A stretch of 64,000 bases of DNA from Melanocharis versteri (Eukaryota > Chordata > Aves > Passeriformes > Melanocharitidae): the NCBI GenBank assembly GCA_013397845.1, contig VZTG01000079.1:256669-320668 (forward strand), written 5' to 3'. The translations under genes and the position numbers were made by a program. This document shows, in pieces, positions 1-10,580 of the stretch (its first letter is position 1; every line of letters starts with the position of its first letter). The notes beneath the pieces are model-generated. The model was not told the DNA's origin. It saw only the letters and a list, made by a program, of their open reading frames with translations, and ran no database searches.

Positions 1-2416
1 TGACTGATTTTAGCTGGTTTTGACTTAGATTTGTGTTGGCTGACTGTCAGCAGAAAACCCTGAGAAATTACCTCACTGCACCTGCAGAAAGGAACTCCAT
101 GGACCCATACCTCTTGGAGAACTTAATCAGTAGTTGAAGAACAAAATTCAATAAAGAATTATATAATGGTTATCTATTTACTAGAGATGAATTAGAAGTC
201 ACAGAACAAGGAAGATATCCTGAGAAAATTAAGGAGTCAAAGGCCTATACATCCCAGAAAACTTGATTTATACATTGCAGGTGCAGTAAGAGAGCCATTT
301 CATAGTCGAGTACACCCCATAAAACTTAATCAACAGTAATCATCTGACCAGGACAGTAAATTCAATAAAGCACTGTTTAGCTGGATGAAACTTGGGTTAT
401 CCATTAAACAAAGACAGATGAAATGTTTTGGAAGTAATTAAAAGAAACAAAACATGTATACCATGATGCAATAAATTGGGAAGATTTTTGGGAGTGTCTG
501 TAAAAAATCTTGGATGTTATAGTGTATATAAATGCCTGAAAATTGTTGTTTCTCTGCATATGTCTCCAGCAAATAAATTCCCAATATATTTCCAAATTTG
601 ACTCAAAATTATTATTAAGAATGTTCATCTAACAGCTTTTTGCTGTTAGATTTAAAACTCTTTGTTTCACTTCCGTGTGTTTTCTGTATAAAGTGTTTCA
701 TTGACCATTATAACAGTAAACAGACTGCTATGATAACCTGAGAAAGAACAGCCCATGACAGCAATGAGAAGACTCTTTTAAAAATGAGGTGATGCACTTC
801 TGCTTGATTTTCTTACAAAAGAACCGTCAAAGCCTTTGCTGAAATTGAAGTCCAAGACAGCATTTATTCTGATGTCTTTCAAACCCTCCTTGCCCTGTGG
901 TCTAGCCCATCAAATTATCAAATAATAAAGGCTATCAAGGAAAGAAGTAATGGATTGGGAAATCTTGGCTTTTTACACTAATAATATATGTAAAAAAGCA
1001 AAGATCCTATCTGTGTTCAGACACTGCAGTTGCTGCAAACTGAAGCAGAGCTGAAAGCAAAGCACCTTCACACAGGTAATCAACCATAGCTCGGTCCCCA
1101 AAATCAGCATTGGTAAGGAACTTCACAATTCAGGGGAAAATGGAAGAGAAGAAGGAAGAGGTGAAAACTGGAATTCCATAATACATACTCGCCACTAGAA
1201 ACGAAGGTCAGGAATAAAAGAGAGAGACAAGTCTGAGAAAATTGAAATAGTTTGACTGAAGGCTGAAGAGCTAGGGGTGACACCTGAAATCTGGGAATCT
1301 TCACATTAAAGTAGAAAAGTAGTAAAGCTCTCAAGGGAGCATGAGTCAAATCAGAAAAGTTTACCTTTCTTAAGTAACCTCGGCTGTTATTCCTGACTGG
1401 TGTGGTATGGTTTCCCAGCCTGGACTTGCCCAAATCTAACCTTGAGGACAAAATCCTCTTAGAAACCTGTCAGTTACATATGAGTTCAATTCAAATTTTG
1501 GGTTAGCTTAACCATCTTCCTGACAATTTGCAGATATGATTGTGGTACTTTTCCTTTTATCTCCATTCTGAAGCAGTTACACCTATGCTCACACCCACTT
1601 TGGAAGAAAAGGGTATGATTAAAAGCTGAGTAAAGTGTATCTCTCAGACATAATTTGTTGATTGGTTCTGAGAAGAAATTCACCCATCACCACAACAGCA
1701 AAGTTTTTCTGGTAATCATCATCTTATCTATTTTCTTCTCCCAGATCTAATTTATTAGTCTTCTGCAGCATTTCAAAGCAAAGTTCCAGGACCAGCATAA
1801 GGTACAAATACCTTAAAAAAAACCCAAAAACAACAACAAAAAGAAACTCACAAAAAAACCCCAAACAAACATAAAATGACTTCTTGGTAGTAGATACTGC
1901 CAAGGGAGTAATAATCCAGAGGCTACCTCAGGATTTCCCATACACATACAAGGATTACCAATTATTTGGAAGTGAATATGGCCTCAAATCCTATGTGCCT
2001 ACAAGCTTTAGCAAAAATTACCTGTTCCTCCCCTCTGGCTTAGTTCTTACAACGCTTTTTCAATTGTATTTTTTTCCCCTGTAAGAACAGAGTAAAGGCA
2101 AACCACTCCCATGCTACTCTTGGCAGAGACCAGACCTCAAATATCCACACAAGCATGACTCTGCATTATGAAACAATAAAGCTTCAACTTCACTTCCTTA
2201 CGCAACACTATAAAACCTTGGAAGAAGGTCAAAGGTTGGAGGTGACAAGTTATCACTCTGCTAAATGACTGCGCCACCCTGCACTTTGTTACAAGGTTGC
2301 AATTCCAACAGATGTTCAAAGGAGCAAGTTCACACAGGGAAGTGATAAGGGAAGCCAATACCATCACAGAAATAGGTCAGCTGCATTCAGCTCTCAGAAA
2401 CTGCACATAAAGTAAG
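1..2416. other. upstream intergenic DNA, no gene seen
   Basis: AT-rich DNA with only short, unrelated open frames in all six frames. I see no exon-like block with flanking splice sites, no conserved domain and no recognisable repeat except the A/C-rich tract near 1.8 kb. It could contain distal regulatory sequence, but nothing in the sequence shows this. Confidence 0.6.
1813..1871. repeat. A/C-rich low-complexity tract
   Basis: Runs of A interrupted by C (AAAAAC and CAACAA-like units). It is simple low-complexity sequence with no coding potential. Confidence 0.7.
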
Positions 2417-2762
2417 ACTTTATCACTCTCAACAGCTATCTGAAAGGAGGTTTTAGCCAGGTGGGGGCCAGTCTCCAAGTAACAAGTGGAAGAAATGAGC
2501 TTAAGCTGAGCCGAGGGAGGTTTGGTATAGGTGTTATGAAAATATTCTTCACAGAAAGGGCTGCAAAGCATTGGAACATGCTGTCCAGGGAACTGGTGGA
2601 ATTACCGTACCTGGAAGTGTTCAAAAAACATGTGGATATGGCACTTGAGGACATGTCAACTACATGGACAAACTACGTTCATCTACTGGTGAACATGGCA
2701 GTGCTAGGTTGGACTTCATGATCTTAAAGGTCTTTTTCCAACTTTAGCAATTCTGTGGTCCT
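2417..2762 (+). mobile_element. CR1 LINE 3' fragment
   Basis: The stretch follows the 3' end of avian CR1 in sense orientation. It contains the blocks CTGAAAGGAGGTT, GGGAGGTTT, TTCTTCACAGAAAGGG and GCATTGGAACATGCTG. It ends in the typical GGTTGGACTTCATGATCTT block followed by TTCTGTGGTCCTATGG. About 345 bp remain and the reverse transcriptase part is absent, as usual for 5'-truncated CR1 copies. The open frame across it (2461-2721) is a by-product of the repeat. Confidence 0.85.
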
Positions 2763-5480
2763 ATGGGGCACAGCCGCTGATGTGGGCTGACAAACAAAGC
2801 TGAAGCTTGCTGAAGGGCCAGATGTGCTTTCCCAGTCATTGCACAGCACCCTAAACTTCTTTCAGGCACTTTTTTTACTTCTGCCTTACTTAAATGTTGA
2901 TACAGGACAAACACATGTTGCAATATCAGCAAACGCAAAATTTCATCAAAGCTGTAGTGACATCCTATAGCCCAGTTTCACTTCTTAGATTTGCAGGGAC
3001 AGGCCTGTTACTGCACCACATAGAGAAATGTTCGATCTGCTTGATCTTGCAGCTGCCAAAGAAAACTTTGAGGTTTTAAAAGCTTAGATTTCTTCAAAGG
3101 TTAAACAGCCTACACATCTCTTGCAGCACAGTGTACTAAGCGAACTCGGAAGAGAAGTGACAAACTTCCAGCTGCTGCTTTGAAGCACCAACGATCTCTG
3201 AAGCCCCCTCCTGGATTTCTGTAATATTACAAGGGCAGTTTCATCGTTTAACAAGTTCCTGCTTTTAACAAGCACAACCAACTTCTCCCTCAAGATGGAA
3301 ACTCGCTGCTCCAGCCCGCTTAGCATATACTTACCTCTGATCTGTTATCTGGTATCTGTTACCTGTTATCTTGTGATATTGAGGAGATGGATAAATGAAA
3401 AATTGGAGGGGCATGAGGAAAAAAAGAAGAGGGATGTCAACGAGAGTCTAAGGAAACAGATTTTAAGAGTGGAGCACAGATCAGATTGCACATAGACATG
3501 TGAAGTTGTATTACTTTTGAAAGATAGAGGTTTCACAACCCCTTCAGGCAACCTGTTCTAATATCTGACCTTGCCATGGTTTGGCAGGATGAAATCCCAG
3601 AACTCATCATGTGCCATTGGAAAACACTGTTTAGCAAACAACATTTATCATCTCTTATGGTGTATTCCCCTCAGATGAGCTGGGTTCCATTCTCTTGATA
3701 CTGCCTTGCTAAGCAGCTGAAGAAGGCAGCAGATCTTGCAATAGTTTTTGTTTCTGGATAGTGAACAAAGCCATTTGTCTCTTGGTTTTCCTTCACCATC
3801 TTGGTGCCCCTACGCTGGATTTGTTCACGTGTATCAGGGACTTTCTTCTGCTACGGAACGGAGAACTCTGAATGCAGCTGGATTCAAGTTCAGGATAGTG
3901 GGGAAAGATAATGTCCTTGCAAGTCACAACTGTCTAGGTCTTTTATGAGGATATCAAAAATTTCGGCTTGTAATGGGCTGCCAACTGGGCATTGTCCTGT
4001 GGTGGACAATCCTCCAGTTTAGAGACCAGTTTAACTCATCAATTTGTCTCCGAGGTAGGGCTAGATGAATGCTCACATTTACAGACCGCAGGAAATATCT
4101 CAGAGCTCACAGCCATGACTACTGTTGACCAGTGGCAAGAGGCAAATCTGTCAGGTGCCATATGTCACTGCAGGATGGCTTCTTTGCCATGACACTGGGA
4201 CCCCTAGGATGGCATTTTTCACAGATGCAACCCTGCCACTAGACCTTCACTTACAGTGATGCCTTTTTGGGGCCACCTAAAAACGGAGGCCACTGCATGT
4301 TAAGTAGCTACAACTAGATTTTATATTTCTTAAAATGAAGCACTCAAATTTAAGCCTTATGAGATCAAAGCTATTACAGAACTACTTAAGAACTTATTCC
4401 TTAATACTTAAGAAATTATTTCTCTTTCCCACGTCCTATGTAAATAGGGAACAAAGTAGGTTACCTTTACAGGACGAAGCCTCTCATATCAGAATTGGTT
4501 CTGCTTTATTTCCATTTCCTTACTTCAGGCTGTGGTTAGTCTGGAGGGGGAAAGAGCAGCTGTACCAGGTACAGTACTAGCTCCCCAGTACAGCTCCATC
4601 AATCACACATTGACAACGACTTTGGCCATTTGAAGAACAACCAGGTGCCACCTTCAGCATAGCCCAAGCAGCCACCTCTAACAGGAACAAACTAGGAACC
4701 CTCCTGTAGGCAAGAAACACTCAAGCACGCTTGCCACAGCAGGCAGATTCAAAAATAATTTGGGAACATTTTCAGTTCGCCAAATAAAGAGTGGGCTGTA
4801 TAGTTACACAGTATCAATCTGATTCTTGTCCATACTTCAAAATAATTTTTCCCAGTATAGTGTCCAGATGTAAGGAAGTGAACAGCAGATAAAGGACCAT
4901 CAAATGCTTCTGGCTGCAGTAATTCCAGCAGAAGTGCTGTCAAACTAATGCCTTAAACAGCTGCAACCAATGTAATTCCTGAAGCAAGCAAATACACTAA
5001 ATTTTTTCCTTAATGTAGACCGGCGGTCCGAATTATTTCAAATTACTAAAATAACACCGAACTGAGTAGTCCAGGACACCAAGTTTTACAGCAGACCTCA
5101 GCAGTAACGCTCTCCAGCTGACAGTGCAAGACTGGAGCCTGCCTGCAAAATCCTGATTTATTTACACAGCACGACTAAAGTAGGCTCAGGAATGAGTAAA
5201 TGCATCCAGTCGACTTTGCTTTCCCACCTTGACCAGTGCAGCAATAAATAGACAGCTACTGTTCTTCCAGTGACACGCACTCACACGTTTTGAACAAGTT
5301 CTCCTTATTCTGCTTGAATGGAAGCATGTCTGTGTAAATCACATCAATAGATTCGAACAGGCACAGATGGCACTTATTTCTTTTTTTCTTTTTTTCTTGG
5401 GGGGCGGGGGGGTGGCATGGTAGGAATGCATGAAGAAAGTACAGAATGGCACCTCCTTCATTTTACTGTAATTTCAGGGC
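2763..5480. other. intergenic DNA upstream of the SMC2 CpG island
   Basis: No exon, RNA gene or clear repeat was recognised. Around 3530-3600 and 3790-3890 there are short stretches resembling old antisense CR1 (for example CAGGCAACCTGTTCTAATATC), but they are too diverged to delimit. Enhancers could lie here; none is demonstrable by eye. Confidence 0.5.
5381..5415 (+). repeat. T-rich tract followed by G-run at CpG-island edge
   Basis: A run of T broken by single C is followed directly by GGGGGGCGGGGGGG. It marks the abrupt composition change into the CpG island. The G-runs could form non-B structure, which is an inference only. Confidence 0.6.
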
Positions 5481-5701
5481 GGTACAAAGACACTTCCCGT
5501 CGCAGCCTGGAGTTTACCCTCAAGCTCCTCAGCCCCGCCACAGAACCCCCAGGAACGCTCGAGCGCCCTCTCGTCCCCCCCCACCTCCCCCGGGGACCGC
5601 GGGGCTCGGCCGCCCTCCCCTACAGGGCCACCACCCGCCATTTTCCGCCGGGTCCCTCCCCCCTCACAGCCGCAGGAGCCCTTCCCGGGCCATGCCCGCC
5701 G

Positions 5702-5720
5702 TGCCTGCCTGCCTGCCTGC
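5702..5720 (+). repeat. (TGCC)n microsatellite
   Basis: About five consecutive TGCC units inside the CpG island. A short tract with no coding role. Confidence 0.75.
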
Positions 5721-5822
5721 CGTCCCTTCGGGCCGCGTTCCGGCTGCTCGCGTTCCTCTCCCAGGAGGAGCCGGGCGTAGCCCTGCGCCGCCCCTCTCCC
5801 GCCGGGGAGGGCGGGCCGGGCT

Positions 5823-5887
5823 GGCGGCGGGGCGGGGCGGCCGCCGTCAGGCGCCTCCCCTAACGGCTGCGGCGCTCGGCGCCAAAA
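5823..5887 (+). promoter_or_regulatory. SMC2: GC boxes, MYB-type and E2F-type sites
   Basis: A GC-box cluster (GGCGGGGCGGGGCGG) at about 5826-5840 is followed by TAACGG (5861-5866, a MYB-type core). Then comes GGCGCCAAAA (5878-5887), whose reverse complement TTTTGGCGCC is a textbook E2F/DP site. SMC2 is a proliferation-linked gene, so E2F control is plausible. The sites are seen directly; their use is inferred. Confidence 0.55.
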
Positions 5888-5906
5888 TTCAATCCTGGCG
5901 GGCGGC

Positions 5907-6041
5907 GGGAGCGGCGCCGGCCGGGGGTGAGCGAGTGAGGCACCAGCATCAGGGAGCGGCGCCGGCCGGGGGTGAGTGAGTGAGGCACCAGCATCAGGGA
6001 GCGGCGCCGGCTGGGGGTGAGCGAGTGAGGCACCGGCACCG
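5907..6041 (+). repeat. three tandem copies of a 45-bp GC-rich unit
   Basis: Three near-identical 45-bp units begin at 5907, 5952 and 5997. Each opens with GGGAGCGGCGCCGG and ends with GGCACCAGCATCA or a variant. Every copy contains a splice-donor-like GGTGAGC or GGTGAGT with GT at 5927, 5972 and 6017. If the SMC2 leader exon ends here, it has up to three donors 45 nt apart. The third copy decays into GGCACC repeats. Confidence 0.85.
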
Positions 6042-6694
6042 GCACCCGCGCCGAGGAGGGAAGCGGGGCTGCCCGCGGCCGATTTGGCATCAGAGCCGGC
6101 AGGGAGGGCTCGCTGGAGCAGGGTCACTGGCGGGGCCGTCGGGGCAGCGCGATGAAGGCGGCAGGGCCGGGGATGGGGCGGTGATGGGCCCTTGTTCTCG
6201 GTGCTTCCGAGCCGAGGCTGCCGCTTCTCTGGGATTTACCCCTTGCGGGCCGTGTGACTGAGCAGGCACAGGAGTCCTGCAGGCGGGAAGGGGATGCTCT
6301 GCCCTGTTCTGAAATACCTGGGACTTTCCTTCCCCTTGGCTGGCGACCAGCTTTGCGGCAAACGCTGGTTTTGCCGCGAGTCTGTACCCAAGTGCCGCGA
6401 TAAACCTTCTGTAAAGGCGCGTCGCTTAGAGATGCTGAAGTACGGGTTATTGTTGGGGTGCTGCCTGGATCTGTGGTCTACTTGGCTTTTTTCCTTTATA
6501 AATGCGTGATATTTTTGTTGTAAAAGGCACGCGTTCCTTCCATTTTCTCACAGGTCTAGTTGTTTGTTTGGCAGTGTGATTCATTTGCTTTTTCTTTTTT
6601 CTTTACTCTGAAATATGTAAGATTATAATCCAGATACCTTTTTTAGTGCTTCTCAGAGGAATACATTGCCTGGACCCTTAGGAACATTGAGAAG

Positions 6695-9600
6695 ATGTAC
6701 ATCAAGTCGATTGTTCTTGAAGGTTTTAAATCCTATGCCCAGAGGACAGAAATTAATTACTTCGACCCATTATTCAATGCTGTTACTGGCTTGAATGGTA
6801 GTGGCAAATCCAATGTCTTGGACTCCATCTGTTTCGTGCTGGGAATCAGCAATCTGTCACAGGTAAAGAGACGGGACATTTAAGAAAGGTCTTTCTTCTG
6901 TCAGCGACGTTTCATATTATTCTAGTGAGTAACTTCCCACGGAAGAGCTGAAGTGGTGCTTCTTTGAAACAAATAGTTTCATTATTTGGATTTTTCTTTA
7001 CATAAATCTGGGTCTCTGTCATTGTTGCTCCATCTTACATTAAGGTTGAGTTACAACTTCATCCATATACTACAGTTGCACGAAGTACGTGGCTTAAAAC
7101 AATAGACTAAAAATAACCACTTAAAAGGTAACTACTTCAAGCCAAAGGTCTTTTGCATCTAAAGGCACAAATTTACTCATTTATAATATATGTTTTCAGT
7201 TCTGGATTGGGTCTTAAAATCTGGCTGTCTGGTTCATCAGAAAAAGAATTTAAAAGTGGTTTTCATGCAATGCCTGCTGTTTAAGAGATAATATATCTGC
7301 TTTATTCTCATAAAAAAACTGTGTGCTCTGACATCAGTTTTAATCTCTGTCCGAAGCTGATTTTGTAATTTCCTTTCTTTCCCATCTCTACCTTCCCCCT
7401 GATGCCAGTTTGGGTTTTGCCTTTTTTTTTTTTTCTTTTAAATGTTCTCTATATTCTTTGCACGTATATTTGTAACTCTGTAGCCTGTTATTGCATTCTA
7501 GCTAGTTTTCCCAGTACTTTTCCATGGCCTTTCCCTAGGCAGGAAGACAAATTTCAGAGCTCCAAACCCCGGGGGGTACAAGACCCCAGTGCTGTCTTGG
7601 TTCTTCCAGGGAACCAAGGCCAAGAACAACTCTTCAAGATACATTTCATGGACAGAGCACAGCTAGTACCAAGGAGGAGGGGACCCCAGAGAAGGGGCTT
7701 GACCTGGAGGGGAATTGCATCACCACTTGTCCTCCTAATTGGTGCTTTTTATTAATTATGTTAATTTCCTAAAACCTATAAAAATGTACTCACCCCTGTG
7801 GGGGTGGGCTTTTGTGGACATCTTTCTATAACTGCCCCTGCAGGCCTTCAAATAAAGATCCACTGTTATATTACGTCCTTAGTAAAATTATCTCGAGTTT
7901 CATTTCCAGGTTGAGGAAAAAGGTAACACCCCAGTCGTAGACAAAGACAGCAGACCTCCAAGGAACACTTTCTGAATCATTTCCCTGTGAACTGCATTGT
8001 GAAATATAAATGCTTGTTCAATAAATTTACTGGCGGCTGGCTTTTTTTACACGTGTATTCAGTGTTTGTCAGGAGCTTTATGCTGAAACCATAAGGATAA
8101 GTAAAAGTAGTCTGCCAAACAGTGGTTGTGGTTTCACAATAATAGCACCTTGGAGCTCCCATGTGTCAGTTCACATGAACTCTTAAATATGCAGCTAGAT
8201 CTTCGTTTTTTCATTCATTTCTCCAAAACCTGCAGTAGTACAATGAAAATGTGAAAATAATTACTTTCAAAAAAGTATTTATCTGTTCCCTGGACTTAGG
8301 TGCGAGCTTCCAGCTTGCAGGATCTAGTTTATAAGAATGGGCAAGCTGGAATTACAAAGGCAACTGTGTCTATTAACTTTGATAATTCAGACAAGAGGCG
8401 AAGTCCACTGGGATTTGAAGCTAATGATGAGATCACTGTGACAAGGCAGGTGAGTCTTTAGTATCTGTATTTTTTAATAACCTACATACATTTTTACCAT
8501 GCTCAACAGAGTTCACGTGAAGGCTTCTACATTGCCTCTGCAGTGTAGTTAGTAACACAAATTGTAGGAGTAGATCCAGTGTAGTAGCTAGAAATGTTCA
8601 TAAAGCAAATTGCAGTTATTATCTTGTGGCTTTTTCTGCTTTCATATCTTCCTCTTAATATTTAACCTGTGTGTTAAATTCAGTCTCCAAGAACAAAGGA
8701 ACCTTTATTTTCCTGATGAGGATGTTGGGGTTTTGGTTTTTGATTTTTTTTTTTTTGATTGTTTGGTTTTTTAAAGTTGAGTTTTTGGAAACTTTCCTGT
8801 CAGTATTGTCCTCAATGACTAATCTTTCTTATTTAAATATTTTAAATGTCAAACAAGTTCTGTTTTGATGTTCTGCACAGTATGCACATACATGTGTATG
8901 GAAAGATATAATATGTGTGATTTGCTCAGATTTTTTATCACAGTTTATATTCTCACAACACCAAGCAGATTTTTTGTCTTTGTTCTCCAGGTTGTTGTTG
9001 GAGGTAGAAGTAGGTATCTTATCAATGGTGTTAATGCAAACAACAGTCGTGTGCAGGATCTCTTCTGTTCCGTTGGACTCAATGTCAATAATCCTCACTT
9101 CCTCATTATGCAGGTAGTGTGTGCATCTTTATAAAATCCAGAAAGAATAGGACTTGTACTAAATATAAGGCAGGGGAGATAGTGGGAAAACACTTGATTT
9201 CCGAATTAGAGTGACATCTTATCAAGTAAAAATGAAGTGTCTATTAAGCAGTTAAGATTTCCGGTACAGGATAGTTTGGCCCTAAAGCACATCTTGTAGC
9301 ACAAGACCTCATGTGACCCTCATATTAACAAACTTTTCTAAAACATGTTCCCACCTTATTTTCTATTTTTTTTTCTCTTTAACAGATAGGTATTGCTTTT
9401 ATAATTATACTAAAATGACAGATTTTATTTCCTGTTATTTGTGTTCCATGTTAGACGGTTTTTTGAATGAAATTGCGATATGTACCTTCTTAAGTCACAA
9501 TTATCATAAGAAGGCTGATGAATTGAGAAGACTATAAGGGACTAGGCAAATCCCTGAAATATTTGCAAGGAATAATAAAACAGAGCAGGGTTTATTGTTT

Positions 9601-10580
9601 CAAATGTAACTGTCCCAAGAGCATGGCAAAGGTGGGGACAATTTTGTACGTACTCTGTTCCTCCCTATTATATATGAGCTACATCACCAAAAAAGCTGGT
9701 TTATGATTAGGAGCTTATTCAACATCAGCAGCCCGGTAAGACACTAGAAAAAAATATTTGCATTACTCCTTTAAGATATAATCAGGACTGTGGAGGATGA
9801 GCCTAAGATACGATGTAAGGGCCTTTTCAAGCATGTTAACTGAAAGACTGCCTTATTTGAACTTTGGAGAGCAAAACAATTGAGTAAATTAGATTATTGT
9901 TGTAGCAAAAAAATAAAAAAGTGCTTGAATTTATAATGCAGTGTATAAAAGTGAGTGGGGGTTTGGGGTTTTGGTTTTTCTTTTTCCCACTGATCTTGTT
10001 TTATCTTTCTGTCACTAGGGACAAATTACCAAAGTTCTAAATATGAAGCCACCCGAGGTAGGGAAGTTGGAGTTTTTTTTCTGAAGTTTCACTGAACGTA
10101 TTTGAATGATAAGAATCTATATGTTGGGACGGGGACAAAATAAGTAAAGGTGTTGGAGGGAGATGAGATGTTCAGCTTAGTTGAACCAATCTGGCATAAG
10201 AAGAAACATCGAAGGTTTTTGCATTGCTTTATTTTAGATTTTAGCTATGATTGAAGAAGCAGCTGGTACGAGGATGTATGAGTGCAAGAAAATAACTGTC
10301 CAGAAAACCATAGAGAAGAAGGAATCCAAACTGGAAAGCATTGAAACGGTACTATGTTTTGGAAAGTATACTTTTATTCATGTTTGTTAAAGATAGCTGA
10401 ACAACAAGTTTAATGTTGATTTTGACTTGTAGAGTATTTCATTTCTGCACCTGCAACTAGATGTCCATGCCTAGACATGTTTAAAGTTTAGAGTTCAGTA
10501 AAATCAGAATATGAATGCTCTGTTATGTGTTTCAGGTCTTAAATGAGGAGATCAGTCCAACTTTACAGAAATTGAAAGAG
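6695..10580 (+). other. SMC2: SMC2 coding exons 1-6: N-terminal ATPase head
   Basis: Exons: 6695-6862, 8300-8449, 8991-9113, 10019-10057, 10238-10348, 10536-10580, all phase 0. They encode residues 1-212. Walker A lies in exon 1. The Q-loop (FLIMQ) ends exon 3. Exon 4 is a 13-codon exon (GQITKVLNMKPPE), and exon 5 carries the conserved AMIEEAAGTRMYE that leads into the coiled coil. Human SMC2, from memory, has Arg at the second residue of exon 4 (GRITKV) and Gly at position 22; here these are Gln149 and Tyr22. Confidence 0.93.

Larger units (their letters stand above)
5500..6270 (+). promoter_or_regulatory. SMC2: CpG island, probable SMC2 promoter and leader exon
   Basis: This is the only strongly GC- and CpG-rich block near the gene, and AT-rich DNA lies on both sides. 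It ends about 400 bp upstream of the SMC2 start codon. That fits a non-coding first exon here, spliced to an acceptor at 6646 (TTTTTTAG) or 6656 (TTCTCAG) just before the ATG at 6695. The start of transcription cannot be fixed from sequence alone. Long GC-rich open frames on both strands here are composition artefacts. Whether the island also fires leftward is unknown. Confidence 0.8.

Noticed and set aside
2461..2721. 86-codon plus-strand open frame
   Set aside because: It coincides with a 5'-truncated CR1 3' fragment.
5474..6127. 217-codon minus-strand open frame plus overlapping plus-strand frames in the CpG island
   Set aside because: Pro/Arg/Ala-rich products, overlapping frames on both strands and the 45-bp repeat show these result from GC composition, not a protein gene.
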